NCBI GenBank assembly: GCA_049680185.1
Contig: JBAUHI010000024.1
Span: forward strand, 90,350 to 154,349
DNA: 64,000 bases
Direction: 5' to 3'
Origin: CAMLHU01 sp049680185
Lineage (GTDB): Bacteria > Gemmatimonadota > Gemmatimonadetes > Gemmatimonadales > GWC2-71-9
Shown: positions 1 to 9,326 of the stretch, piece by piece
Layout: the number at the start of each line of letters is the position of its first letter
Numbering within the stretch: the first letter of the stretch is position 1
Position numbers and translations under genes: made by a program
Notes under the pieces: model-generated
Told to the model about the DNA's origin: nothing
What the model saw: only the letters and a program-made list of their open reading frames with translations
The model's database searches: none

Positions 1-3000
1 CCTCGGACGCCACGGCCTGCAGGTCCACCGGGGCGAGCGGCGGGGCCGCCTCGGTCGGTGCCGCAAATCGACTGAACGCGCGGGCGATGGTGTCCAACCG
101 GTCGATCTCCGCGAGGATCCGCTCCGCCGTGTCGTCGAAGGTGCGCTCGAACTCCGCGGGCCGTTCCTGCCGCACCCGCCGAAGGTGTTGCACCCCGAGT
201 CGAAGCGGCGTCAGCGGATTCTTGATCTCATGGGCCACCTGCCGGGCCATCTCCCCCCACGCCAGGACCCGGGCCGCCTGGGAGGCGTCGGTCAGGTCGG
301 TCACCGCCACCACCACGCCGCGGAGGTCCGCACCGAGCTCCGCGAACTCGCACCCCAGGCGCCGGCCGCTGAGCGATACCTCGATCGGTCCGTGGGGCGA
401 TCGTCCCGAGGCCACCGCGCGGCGCACCGATCGCACCAGCGCGCCGAGCGCGGCCGGCAATCCTGACTCGAATGGGGCGCCCTCCACGAGCGGCGCTTCC
501 AGCAACTCGCGCGCCCGTGGGTTGGCGAGCAGCACGGCACCGTTGGAATCGATGGCGATGACGCCGGTCGCCACCGTGCGCAGGACGGTCGCGGTGCGGC
601 GGCGAGCGTCGTCCAGCGCCGCCTGACTTGCGCGGACATCGGCGGCCATGCGGGAGAAGGCGCCGAACACCGGCTCGAATTCGACCGGTGGCGTGGCGGC
701 GCCGGACGGTGCCGGCATCCCCTGCCCCAGCGCGATCGCAGCGCGGCGGAGGTCGGACACTGGCTGGGACAGCGCGCGCGCCACCACGCCGGCCGCGAGC
801 ACGGCGGCCGCGGTGCCGAGGAGCGTCGCGAGCAACAGCACGTACACCAGGTCGAGCTGCTCCTGGCCGAGTGACGGATCATCACCGACGCGTGGTGCGG
901 CGACGATCCCGACGTCGGCCGCGGTGCCCGGGCGCACCACCCGATAGCCCATCCGGAGCGTGTGGCCGGCCCCAGGCACGCTCTCGACCCGTTCCAGCGC
1001 ATCGCTCAGCGCGAGGTCCGTGTAGGCATCGGGTGTGAGGAGCGGCGGCAGGACGCCGAGGTCCGCCAGCACCGGAGTGCTCACGCCGATCAGCTCACCC
1101 CCTTGATACAGGCCGACATCGAGGTTCGCTCGACGGCTCAGGTCCCTGAGCCCGTCGGCGGTCTGCTCCGGCGGACCTTGCAGTACCGCCGCCGCCAGCG
1201 GCTGGGCCGCCCGAAGCGCCTGGGTGAGCAGAAGATCCTGCTCGCGTTCGCCGTCGCGACCCACCCGCACCACGCTCCACACCGCGAACCCGGCGGCCGG
1301 GACAATGAAGAACACCGCCAGCGTGAGCCCCAGGCGCAAACGGAACGAGTGGCTCCAGCGACCGATCCGCAGCTGACCCAGAGGCCATCCGGCGAGCAGC
1401 TCACCCATCAGCCAGAGGAGTGCGAGCGCCGCGACGTCGAGGAGCAGGACCAGCACGCCGCGGACCAGCAACGGCACCGGCCCCCGCAGGTCGATCCGGG
1501 CATGGACATGCCGGATGCCGCCCGGCAGCGCGATCAGCCGTTCGCCCCGCACCTCCCATCCCTGGCGCACCCAGACCAGACGCGCACTGTCCGCCACCGG
1601 CTCGGGGCCTGGATAGGACAGCAGCAGGTCGTACAGCGGTGCGCCGCGGGCGGGCTGGTCCAGCAATCGCGACAGCCGATCCGGTTGGATGAGGGCAGTG
1701 CGCGGTCCCACGGCGGCACTCAGCACCTGATGGTCGGCCAGACGCACCAGGAGCAGGTAGTGGATCCCAGGCACCCGTGCCAAGCTGGCGACCTCGGTGG
1801 TAACAGTCGTGTCCATGCTGCGCACGAACGCAGCGACGAGTCGCTCCGGCAGGTCGAGCGAATCGAGCGGAAGCTCCACCTGTGGCGTGGCGTCCGGTGA
1901 CCAGAGGGTGAGCACGGCGGGATAGTCCTGCTGCGCGATCGCCGAGGAATGCCAGAGCGCGTACAGCTCGGCGGCGCTCGACGGCACCGGTGCCGCCGAC
2001 ACCTGCGCCGCGAACTTCTCGAGCTGCGGCACGGCGAACGGATCGGGCTCATCGCCGAGCCTGCCGACATCCCGCCCCGCCACCAACAGCCGGCCCTCGA
2101 GCTCGGCACCCCAGGTGACCAGCCCCGCAGCGCTCCCCGCCACGAGCCCCACCCCCAGCACGACCGCCCACCGTGGTGCGGGCCGCATCAAGAGCACCAG
2201 CGCCGGCGCCCAGAGGAAGGTGTACCAGTCGGGCCACCCGTAGCTCGGATTCCAGACGGTCAGTCCCACCGCCGTGGCCGCGAGAGCGACGGCGATCGCG
2301 ATCCAGAGCGTGCGAGGGACCGGGGCCGCGTCGTCCTGCCCGCGCAGGAGCGCGGCCGCGATCATCACCGGCGCGGCGGCCGCGGTCATCAACGCGCATT
2401 GCCACGTGAGCCAGAGCGCCAGCGGCACACCGTCGACAGGCGGCGTGATCCCCCGTGCGAGATCGCTCACCAGGAACGGCGCCCCGACGAGCAGCACGAT
2501 GCCTACCGCGCTTCCCGGCCATGTGCGTCGCAGTCGCCGACGCCACAGGGCCACGCCCGCCAGGAAAAGTGTGACGCCCGTGGCGCCGAGGATCCCGGCC
2601 GATGCGGAGAATGGACCCAGGAGCGGGCGGAAGAACGTCGCTGGACTGAAGAGCGTTGCCGCCCCAAGCGCGGGCCCCAGCGGCGTGAATGCCAGCAGGC
2701 CGAGCCCGATCGCCGAGAATGTGAGTCGCTGGCGCCCGAAGGCGCTCACGCTGATCGAGGCGAGGAGCAAGAGCGCCAGCAGCCAGCCGACCATCCACGC
2801 CCCGGTCTCCAGCGTCGCGGCACGCGCATCGGCCTGACCGGGCGGCTCTGGGCGGACGCTGAAGAGTGTGCGGGGACCGGCGGGCGCATCGACCTGGTAG
2901 TCGAACACGTCCGGATCGTTGGGCGCGGTCCCGGCCGGATAGACCTGGAGGCTCACCCCGGTGGCGGCGCGAAAGCGCTCCACCAGTGAGGTGCCACGAT

Positions 3001-3622
3001 CGGGATCGACCGGATCCGCCCACACCAGCAAGCTCGCTACCACGGTCCGGTGCGCAGCACACGGATGCCGGCTTTCGAGCAGCAAGTAGTACTTGCTGCC
3101 ACGCACCGTCAGCGAATCCCCGGTCGCATCGGGAAGCAGCCGATGGCGGCCGGCCCAGGCCCACGGTGAGCCGTCCGCATCGAGGATCGCGACCGAGAGT
3201 TCCGCGTCGCTTGATGGGGTGAGGTCCGCCAGGCGCTGGAAGGCGTCAGTGCGTCCGAGCGCGCAATCGGCGGTGGCACGAGTCGAAAGCCGCTGATCGG
3301 CCGTCACGCCGGACGTCAGGTCGCGCTGGAGGCGGGCCGACGCGCTTTCGATCCGCGCCTCCCGCTCGGCCGGCCAATGCGCCGCGATCCGCCAGACCCG
3401 CCACTGGATGACCGCCATCACCACCGGCAGCACCAGCACCACGAGCGCCAGCGCGCGCCGACGCCGGTGGCGCCCAGGGAGCAGCACTCCAGCCGCGACG
3501 AGTGAGGCCACGGTCGCCACGGCGACCCAGATGAACTGGGGGGATCGCAGCCAAGCCCCGGCGGCGAGGGCCGCGAGGGCGGTCGGGATGGTCCACCAGT
3601 GCCCGCGATCGGAGGCGCTCAC
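1..3622 (-). CDS. large membrane sensor histidine kinase, NtrY-like (C-terminus off window)
   Basis: This is a multi-domain sensor kinase read continuously from a GTG at 3622 to the left edge (about 1,207 codons); the catalytic ATPase domain lies outside the window. The N-terminal half has a first helix pair (residues about 10-75), then a long run of hydrophobic helices and extracytoplasmic segments. A last transmembrane helix at about 920-940 is followed by HAMP, a PAS-like domain at about 1000-1110, and the HisKA box AHEIKNPLTPLRLG, with the phospho-acceptor His near residue 1131. The NPLTPL form is typical of NtrY-type kinases. It probably senses an envelope signal. No reading frame with a normal start competes over this span. 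The start follows TAAGTT by 6 nt, suggesting a leaderless message. The response regulator is not visible. Confidence 0.85.
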   Translation of the reverse strand, partial: MSASDRGHWWTIPTALAALAAGAWLRSPQFIWVAVATVASLVAAGVLLPGRHRRRRALALVVLVLPVVMAVIQWRVWRIAAHWPAEREARIESASARLQRDLTSGVTADQRLSTRATADCALGRTDAFQRLADLTPSSDAELSVAILDADGSPWAWAGRHRLLPDATGDSLTVRGSKYYLLLESRHPCAAHRTVVASLLVWADPVDPDRGTSLVERFRAATGVSLQVYPAGTAPNDPDVFDYQVDAPAGPRTLFSVRPEPPGQADARAATLETGAWMVGWLLALLLLASISVSAFGRQRLTFSAIGLGLLAFTPLGPALGAATLFSPATFFRPLLGPFSASAGILGATGVTLFLAGVALWRRRLRRTWPGSAVGIVLLVGAPFLVSDLARGITPPVDGVPLALWLTWQCALMTAAAAPVMIAAALLRGQDDAAPVPRTLWIAIAVALAATAVGLTVWNPSYGWPDWYTFLWAPALVLLMRPAPRWAVVLGVGLVAGSAAGLVTWGAELEGRLLVAGRDVGRLGDEPDPFAVPQLEKFAAQVSAAPVPSSAAELYALWHSSAIAQQDYPAVLTLWSPDATPQVELPLDSLDLPERLVAAFVRSMDTTVTTEVASLARVPGIHYLLLVRLADHQVLSAAVGPRTALIQPDRLSRLLDQPARGAPLYDLLLSYPGPEPVADSARLVWVRQGWEVRGERLIALPGGIRHVHARIDLRGPVPLLVRGVLVLLLDVAALALLWLMGELLAGWPLGQLRIGRWSHSFRLRLGLTLAVFFIVPAAGFAVWSVVRVGRDGEREQDLLLTQALRAAQPLAAAVLQGPPEQTADGLRDLSRRANLDVGLYQGGELIGVSTPVLADLGVLPPLLTPDAYTDLALSDALERVESVPGAGHTLRMGYRVVRPGTAADVGIVAAPRVGDDPSLGQEQLDLVYVLLLATLLGTAAAVLAAGVVARALSQPVSDLRRAAIALGQGMPAPSGAATPPVEFEPVFGAFSRMAADVRASQAALDDARRRTATVLRTVATGVIAIDSNGAVLLANPRARELLEAPLVEGAPFESGLPAALGALVRSVRRAVASGRSPHGPIEVSLSGRRLGCEFAELGADLRGVVVAVTDLTDASQAARVLAWGEMARQVAHEIKNPLTPLRLGVQHLRRVRQERPAEFERTFDDTAERILAEIDRLDTIARAFSRFAAPTEAAPPLAPVDLQAVASE

Positions 3623-3628
3623 CCCTCG

Positions 3629-3634
3629 AACTTA
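3629..3634 (-). promoter_or_regulatory. -10 hexamer TAAGTT for the sensor kinase (leaderless)
   Basis: TAAGTT lies 6 nt before the GTG at 3622. It fits the TANNTT-plus-6-nt pattern seen at ten other starts in this window, so the transcript should begin at or next to the start codon. Confidence 0.5.
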
Positions 3635-3668
3635 GCGCCTCACGGTGGGCGCGTGCAGATATTCACCC

Positions 3669-3674
3669 TATCTT
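3669..3674 (+). promoter_or_regulatory. -10 hexamer TATCTT for the secreted protein at 3682 (leaderless)
   Basis: TATCTT is followed by TG and five more bases, then ATG at 3682. The spacing decides for the ATG at 3682 over a GTG at 3676 that would overlap the promoter element. Confidence 0.5.
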
Positions 3675-3681
3675 TGTGGGT

Positions 3682-4353
3682 ATGCGCCTCTCCATCCACT
3701 CGGCGGCCCCGCTCGCGATCGCTCTCGTGCTCGCGACATCGGCCGTGCCCGGCGTTGCGGCCCAGGAGCCGGTCACCTACACACTGGTGATCACGTCCGG
3801 CGGATCGGAGATCGGCCAGGAGTCCATCCGACTCGGCCCCGGCAGCTCCGGGCCCGGCGCGACCACGCTCACCGGGACCGCGCGCTACCCTGCCCTCCGG
3901 GCCCGGGTCCAGCTCACGGGCGTCATCGAACGCTCCTCGGATGGGGTCCTGACCGCCGCGCAATTCGACCTCCAGACGCCGGAGCACGCCTGGCGCTCCT
4001 ACGTGCAGGCAAGCGCCCGCCGCCTCACCGTCCGGACCGCGACCGAAGGGCGGGAGTCTGCCCGGGAGTACCCGTTCGGTCCTCGGACCGTGGTGCTGGA
4101 CGACAGTCTCTTTGCGCCATGGCTTGCCGTCGCCGCGTTGGCCGGCGAGCGACCGGTGTCGGTGGGGGCCGTCTGGCCCCGGACCGGAGCGCGCGGGACC
4201 TTGACGCTCGAGCGCGCGGGCACGTCGACCGGAGGGACGGTGGTGCGGGTGAGCGGCGGTGCGTCGGCCGAGATCGAGTTCCAACGCAACGGTCGCCTGA
4301 TCCGGGTCATCCTACCGACTCGGGACCTGACGGCAACGGTCTCCGGGCCATGA
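3682..4353 (+). CDS. secreted protein of unknown function
   Basis: A 223-residue protein with a clear signal peptide: basic MRL start, hydrophobic core at about 8-25, and cleavage after GVAAQ. The mature part is beta-rich with few charged helices and contains no cysteine. I do not recognise a family with certainty; the motif TLVITSGGSEIGQES near the mature N-terminus resembles periplasmic or outer-membrane-associated beta proteins that handle lipids or glycans, but that is only an impression. It is divergent from the sensor kinase with about 60 bp between the starts and precedes the TolC gene by 127 bp. Both divergent starts have a TANNTT hexamer close by. Confidence 0.7.
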   Translation: MRLSIHSAAPLAIALVLATSAVPGVAAQEPVTYTLVITSGGSEIGQESIRLGPGSSGPGATTLTGTARYPALRARVQLTGVIERSSDGVLTAAQFDLQTPEHAWRSYVQASARRLTVRTATEGRESAREYPFGPRTVVLDDSLFAPWLAVAALAGERPVSVGAVWPRTGARGTLTLERAGTSTGGTVVRVSGGASAEIEFQRNGRLIRVILPTRDLTATVSGP

Positions 4354-4439
4354 CTCTGGTGTGGCACTCCTAAAGGGCTTCCCTTCAATATGTTACGGCG
4401 CTGTTGTCGCAAGCTGAAACTTCCCGCCGGATCCCCCCG

Positions 4440-4445
4440 TATCTT
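4440..4445 (+). promoter_or_regulatory. -10 hexamer TATCTT upstream of the TolC-type gene
   Basis: TATCTT is 35 nt before the ATG at 4481. Here the message would have a leader of about 28 nt, and a GAGGA ribosome-binding site lies just before the start, so this gene is not leaderless. Confidence 0.4.
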
Positions 4446-4480
4446 TCCATACCAATGGTTCTCAATAGTGAGGAACGCTG

Positions 4481-6070
4481 ATGTCGTACCGGTCATTCGG
4501 CTGGACTCTTTCGTGCTTGCTCGCCGCCGCTGTGGTCGGCGCTCCCCTCCTCGCCCAGCAACCGACCGCCGCGATGGCGCCGGCGGCAGCGGCCCCTGCG
4601 TTCCGGCCTGTCACGATGACCTTGGCGGACGCCCTGTCGATGGCGCGCCAGAACAGCCCGATCTATCGGCAGGCCGTCAATAATGAAGGCCCCGCCAACT
4701 GGTCGGTCCGCAATGCCTATGCGGCGCTGTTGCCGGGGGCCAACGTGTCCGGCGGAATGGGGTACACGGGCGCCGGGCAATCGACCTTCGGCGGCAGCAC
4801 CTTCAACCAGACCTCCCCCGCGCTCTCCTCGAATTACTTCGCCGGGTTCACCTGGCGGCTCGACGGCAGTGTGCTCACAGCTCCGGCGTTGCAGAAGGCC
4901 AATCGCCGCGCGACCGAGGATGACATCACCAATGCCGGCATCACGCTCAAGACCTCGATCACCACGCAATACCTGACCGTCCTCGCGGCCGTGGCGCAGG
5001 TGGGCGTGGCGGAGCGGCAGGTGAGCCGGAACGCCGACTTCCTGCAGCTGGCGCAGGCCAAGCTCTCCGCCGGGCAGTCGACGTTGATCGACGTGCGGCA
5101 GGCGCAGGTCACCAAGAGTCAGTCCGATCTTGCCCTGTTGCGCGCCCGGCAGGCCGCCAACGAAGCGAAGCTCGAGCTGTTCCGGCAGATCGGCATCACC
5201 CCGCCGGCGCCGCTCAACACCATCACGCTCACCGACACCTTCCCGGTCGACTCCGTGTCTGTGGCGCTCGCGGACCTGCAGACCTCTGCGGACGAGATGA
5301 ACCCGACATTGCGTGCCGCGGAATCGCGCCGGTCCGCTGCGGTCTGGTCGGTCCGGGCCAGCAAGTCGGCGTTCCTGCCGTCGCTCAATTTCAATGCCGG
5401 ATGGAGCGGATTCACCCAGCAGTTCACCAACACCGGCCTCCTGCTCGATCAGGCCTATGGCAGCGGCCAGTACAATCTGAGTCAGTGCCAGTTCCAGAAT
5501 GGCATCATCAACGGACTGACCTATGGTGCGGGCGGGATCCCGGGGCAGCCCAACGGCGGCATCGTGGCCGATTGCTTCGCCGCATCCGGGCTCAACGCCA
5601 CCGGCACGGCGCTCGACACGTCGGTGTCCAACGCCATCCGGAAACAGAACGACATCTTTCCGTTCAAGTTCCAGTCGCAGCCGTTCCAGGCCAACGTGAC
5701 GATCTCGCTCCCGATCTTCACCGGCTTCAGCCGGCACCTGCGGCTGTCGCAGGCGGAGGCGCAGCGCGATGACGCCGATGAGACCGTGCGGGCTGCGACA
5801 CTGCAGGTGCATGCGGACGTCCAGGCCAAGTACCTCGCACTCCAGACCGCCTGGGAGGCGATCGGCGTCCAGCGCTCGGCGCAGGAGTTCGCGCAGGACC
5901 AGGTGCAGCTGGCGGAAGGGCGCTTCCGGATCGGGAGCGGCACCTCGCTCGAACTGGCCGATGCCGAGAATTCGCTGACCGCGGCCGAGGCCGGCTACAT
6001 CAATTCCGTGTACGACTACCAGAAGGCCATCGCCGCGCTGGAAGCGGCGGTCGGCCGTCCCATTCGCTGA
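4481..6070 (+). CDS. TolC-family outer membrane efflux channel
   Basis: A 529-residue outer membrane factor. A signal peptide covers residues 1-26, with cleavage near LLAQQ. The body has the two-fold repeat of long amphipathic helices typical of TolC (for example the DVRQAQVTKSQSDLALLRA and ADAENSLTAAEAGYINSVYDY helices) and ends in a PIR C-terminus after AVGRP. An insert at about 310-390 carries the beta-strand/loop region. It would form the trimeric exit duct for the export system encoded immediately downstream: the adaptor starts 19 bp later. It could serve other substrates too. Confidence 0.92.
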   Translation: MSYRSFGWTLSCLLAAAVVGAPLLAQQPTAAMAPAAAAPAFRPVTMTLADALSMARQNSPIYRQAVNNEGPANWSVRNAYAALLPGANVSGGMGYTGAGQSTFGGSTFNQTSPALSSNYFAGFTWRLDGSVLTAPALQKANRRATEDDITNAGITLKTSITTQYLTVLAAVAQVGVAERQVSRNADFLQLAQAKLSAGQSTLIDVRQAQVTKSQSDLALLRARQAANEAKLELFRQIGITPPAPLNTITLTDTFPVDSVSVALADLQTSADEMNPTLRAAESRRSAAVWSVRASKSAFLPSLNFNAGWSGFTQQFTNTGLLLDQAYGSGQYNLSQCQFQNGIINGLTYGAGGIPGQPNGGIVADCFAASGLNATGTALDTSVSNAIRKQNDIFPFKFQSQPFQANVTISLPIFTGFSRHLRLSQAEAQRDDADETVRAATLQVHADVQAKYLALQTAWEAIGVQRSAQEFAQDQVQLAEGRFRIGSGTSLELADAENSLTAAEAGYINSVYDYQKAIAALEAAVGRPIR

Positions 6071-6089
6071 CCCAGAGGGGATCTTTCGC

Positions 6090-7385
6090 ATGTCGCGTCG
6101 AACCAAGCTCGGATTGATACTGACGTTGGTCGTGGTCGTCGTCGGGGGCATCGTCGTCCTCGCGGCCGCCAAGAAGAACGGCAACGTCGTCGATGTCCGG
6201 ATGGAGAAGGTCGCCCGGCGGGATCTGGTGGCGGCCGTCACGTCCAGCGGGCACATCGAGGCCAAGAAGTCGGTCGACGTGACCGCCGACATCACCGGCC
6301 GGATCATCCAGATCGGCGTCCAGGAGGGTGACCTGGTCAAGAAGGGCCAATTCATCCTGCAGATCGACCCGACGCAGTACACGGCGGCGGTGTCCCAGGC
6401 GCGGGCCCTGCTCTCCTCCAGCGAGGCATCGCAGGTGCAGGCCAGTGCCAACCGCGATCAGGCCCAGCGTTCGCTGCAGCGGGCCCAGGAGCTCAAGAAG
6501 AGCGGCAATGCGCTGATCTCGGTCGAACAGGTGGAGCAGGCACAGACGGCCTATGACGTCGCGGTCGCCAACTACAACTCGGCCCAGGCGCAGGTGGCGC
6601 AGAACCGCGCCAATGTCGACCGCGCGGAGAGCGACCTGAACCGCAGCCGGATCTTTGCACCGATCGACGGCCGGGTCACCCGGCTCAAAGTGGAGGTTGG
6701 CGAGGTGGCGGTGCCCGCCACCTTCTCCCCCGACAACGCCCTCCTCGCCACCGTGGCCGACCTCGGGACCATCCTGGCCAAGGTGCAGGTGGACGAGACC
6801 GACGTGGTCCGGCTGGCCATCGGCGACTCGGTCCTGGTGAGCATCGACGCCTTCCCGGACACCAGCTTCACCGGCCGGGTCACCAAGATCAGCAACAGCG
6901 CGGTCCTTACCACCGGTGCCATCACCAACGGCACCGCCGACAAGGCCGTTGACTTCCAGGTCGAGGTGACGCTCGACAATCCACCGGCCGACATCCGGCC
7001 GGACCTGAGCTGCACCGCCCGGATCGTGACCGATGTCCGCAAGCAGGCGCTGAGCATCCCGATCATCGCGCTCACCGTCCGGCAGCACACCGCGTTGCCG
7101 AACGAGCAGATGGTCCCGCGCCCAGAGCAGGGCGCCAAGGCGCCGTCTGACACTGCGGGCCACAAGCCGAAGGACACCGAGGGCGTGTTCGTCGTGGACA
7201 ACGGCATCGCCACCTTCCACCCCGTCAAGGTCGGGATCGCGGGTGACGAATACTTCGAGGTGCTCACCGGGCTCACCGAGGGCCAGACCATCGTGGCCGG
7301 GACCTACCAGGCCATCCGCGACCTCAAGGACAGCACCAGGGTCCGCGCGAGCCTGCCGATGGCCATGGCCGGGACGACCAAGTGA
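6090..7385 (+). CDS. MacA-like periplasmic adaptor (HlyD family) of a tripartite ABC exporter
   Basis: A 431-residue membrane fusion protein. An N-terminal anchor helix (about 7-27) follows a basic start. Next come a barrel-sandwich/lipoyl half (near GRIIQIGVQEGDLVKKGQ), a coiled-coil hairpin (about 100-190), the second lipoyl half (FAPIDGRVTRLKVEVGEV), and beta-barrel and membrane-proximal domains. It links the inner-membrane ABC transporter to the TolC-type channel. The stop overlaps the GTG start of the ATPase gene by 4 nt (GTGA), so the two are translationally coupled. Confidence 0.92.
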   Translation: MSRRTKLGLILTLVVVVVGGIVVLAAAKKNGNVVDVRMEKVARRDLVAAVTSSGHIEAKKSVDVTADITGRIIQIGVQEGDLVKKGQFILQIDPTQYTAAVSQARALLSSSEASQVQASANRDQAQRSLQRAQELKKSGNALISVEQVEQAQTAYDVAVANYNSAQAQVAQNRANVDRAESDLNRSRIFAPIDGRVTRLKVEVGEVAVPATFSPDNALLATVADLGTILAKVQVDETDVVRLAIGDSVLVSIDAFPDTSFTGRVTKISNSAVLTTGAITNGTADKAVDFQVEVTLDNPPADIRPDLSCTARIVTDVRKQALSIPIIALTVRQHTALPNEQMVPRPEQGAKAPSDTAGHKPKDTEGVFVVDNGIATFHPVKVGIAGDEYFEVLTGLTEGQTIVAGTYQAIRDLKDSTRVRASLPMAMAGTTK

Positions 7386-8083
7386 CGGATGCCGTGATCC
7401 GGGTGACCGACATCCAGCGCTCATACGTGATGGGGAGCGAGGTCGTGCATGCACTCCGGGGCGTCTCGCTCGAGATCCGTCGCAACGAGTACGTGGCGAT
7501 CATGGGCCCGTCCGGCTCGGGCAAGTCGACGCTGATGAACCTGCTCGGCTGCCTCGACACGCCGAGCGCCGGGGCGTACTGGCTCAACGGGCAGGAGGTG
7601 TCGCGGATGTCCGACGACGCCCTGGCCCGGGTGCGGAACAAGGAGATCGGCTTCGTGTTCCAGACCTTCAACCTCCTGCCTCGCGCATCGGCGCTGCAGA
7701 ACGTGGAGCTCCCGCTGGTGTATGCCGGCCTCTCGTCCGGAGAGCGGCGCCGGCGTGCGGTGGATGCGCTCCAGCGCGTCGGCCTTGGCGACCGGATGGG
7801 ACACCGGCCCAATGAGCTTTCCGGCGGCCAGCGCCAGCGGGTCGCGATCGCCCGGGGACTGGTCAACGACCCGTCGATCCTCCTCGCCGACGAGCCCACC
7901 GGCAACCTCGACAGCACGACCAGCGAGGAGATCCTGGGCGTGTTCGAGGGATTGCATCGCCAGGGCCAGACCATCGTCCTGGTGACGCACGAACCCGACA
8001 TCGCCCAGCATGCCCATCGGACCATCGTGATCCGCGACGGGCGGATCGCGAGCGACCGGCAGAACCACGAGGTCGCGGCCTGA
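7382..8083 (+). CDS. MacB/LolD-type ABC transporter ATPase subunit
   Basis: A 233-residue ATP-binding cassette. Walker A is GPSGSGKST at 42-50. The Q-loop is in FVFQTFNLLP, the signature is LSGGQRQRVAIARG, and Walker B plus glutamate is ILLADEPTGNLD; the H-loop is in VLVTHEPD. The FQTFNLLPR segment is typical of the MacB/LolD/FtsE group that works with FtsX-like permeases by mechanotransmission rather than substrate pumping. GTG start chosen because it overlaps the adaptor stop and no in-frame ATG precedes the first strand. It is the only ATPase for the four permeases that follow. Confidence 0.95.
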   Translation: MTDAVIRVTDIQRSYVMGSEVVHALRGVSLEIRRNEYVAIMGPSGSGKSTLMNLLGCLDTPSAGAYWLNGQEVSRMSDDALARVRNKEIGFVFQTFNLLPRASALQNVELPLVYAGLSSGERRRRAVDALQRVGLGDRMGHRPNELSGGQRQRVAIARGLVNDPSILLADEPTGNLDSTTSEEILGVFEGLHRQGQTIVLVTHEPDIAQHAHRTIVIRDGRIASDRQNHEVAA

Positions 8084-8084
8084 G

Positions 8085-9326
8085 ATGAAATTCTTCGACG
8101 CCATCCGGATGGCACTGCACACCATCGTGAGCCAGAAGCTCAAGAGCTTCTTCTCGATGATCGGCGTGCTGATCGGCGTCACCTTCCTCATCGCCGTGGT
8201 GAGCATCATCACGGGGATGAACAAGTACATGGAAGACAAGTTCGCCAACACGTTGATCGGGCTGAACACCTTCCAGCTGAGCCAATTCCCTCAGCTGCAG
8301 ACTGGGAACGTGACCCAGGACATGTGGCGCGAATGGCAGCGCCGGCCCCGGATCAGCTACGCTGATGCCGACTACGTCCAGGCCCGGGTGCAGACGCCCA
8401 TCACGGTGGCGCGTTACTGCCAGGACCCGGAGACCTTCACGGTGGACGGGAAGCAGGGCAAGGGCATCTCGGTCATCGGGACCGAACCCGCGTTCTTCAA
8501 GGTCAAGAACTACGACCTGAGCGAAGGCCGGATCTTCTCCGAGCAGGAGCTCAAGATCGGGAGCCCGGTGATGGTCATCGGGAGCCTGGTGGCCGAGAAG
8601 TTCTTTGCCGGCGTCGATCCGTTGGGACATGACATCCAGGTGAATGGCATCCCCTACCGGGTCATCGGCGTCGTGGCCTCGCAAGGAACACTTTTCGGAC
8701 AATCCCTCGACAAGTTCGGCGTGGTGCCCTACTCCTCGCCCGCGCGGCGGATCATCTGCCCCCTCGGCAAGGTGGACTACGTTTCCTTCCAGGCGGCGAC
8801 CCCCGACCTGATGATCCGGGCGCGGAATGAGGTCGAGGCGCTGATGCGGACCCGCCGGCACCTCAAGCCTGATCAAGCGGATAATTTCGAACTGAGCTCC
8901 TCAGAGACCGCCCTTGCCGGGTGGAGGAAGCTGTCGGCAGTCCTGATGACTGCGCTGCCCGGCCTGGTGGCTATCGGCCTTGTGGTCGGCGGCATCGTGA
9001 TCATGAACATCATGCTCGTCGCCGTGACCGAGCGGACCCGGGAGATCGGCGTCCGCAAGGCGCTCGGTGCCCGCCACTGGGATATCCTTTTCCAGTTCCT
9101 CGTCGAATCGGCCACCCTCTCGACCCTCGGGGCCGCCCTGGGCATCGCAACGGGGGTGAGTCTGGCGTTCCTGATTTCCGCGATCTCCCCCCTCCCTGCT
9201 GCCGTGGCCCCTTGGTCGGTCGGGCTTGGCGTGGCCGTCGGCATGCTCGTGGGCATCTTTTTCGGCATCTATCCCGCGCATCGCGCCGCCAAGCTCGATC
9301 CCATCGCAGCGCTGAGGTCCGAATGA
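8085..9326 (+). CDS. MacB-type (FtsX-like) ABC permease, pair 1 member A
   Basis: A 413-residue permease with the MacB topology: one N-terminal helix (about 16-40), a large periplasmic MacB_PCD domain (about 45-270), and a C-terminal FtsX domain with three helices (about 285-400). The cytoplasmic coupling motif ERTREIGVRKALGA follows the second helix. It starts 1 bp after the ATPase stop and its own stop overlaps the next permease start (ATGA). It resembles the permease at 10721 more than its immediate neighbour, so the two pairs look like a tandem duplication. Confidence 0.92.
   Translation: MKFFDAIRMALHTIVSQKLKSFFSMIGVLIGVTFLIAVVSIITGMNKYMEDKFANTLIGLNTFQLSQFPQLQTGNVTQDMWREWQRRPRISYADADYVQARVQTPITVARYCQDPETFTVDGKQGKGISVIGTEPAFFKVKNYDLSEGRIFSEQELKIGSPVMVIGSLVAEKFFAGVDPLGHDIQVNGIPYRVIGVVASQGTLFGQSLDKFGVVPYSSPARRIICPLGKVDYVSFQAATPDLMIRARNEVEALMRTRRHLKPDQADNFELSSSETALAGWRKLSAVLMTALPGLVAIGLVVGGIVIMNIMLVAVTERTREIGVRKALGARHWDILFQFLVESATLSTLGAALGIATGVSLAFLISAISPLPAAVAPWSVGLGVAVGMLVGIFFGIYPAHRAAKLDPIAALRSE

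Noticed and set aside
1949..3164. long open frames on both strands under the sensor kinase
   Set aside because: They are Arg/Gly/Pro-rich products of high-GC third positions. The kinase frame is the only one with membrane helices and recognisable domains.
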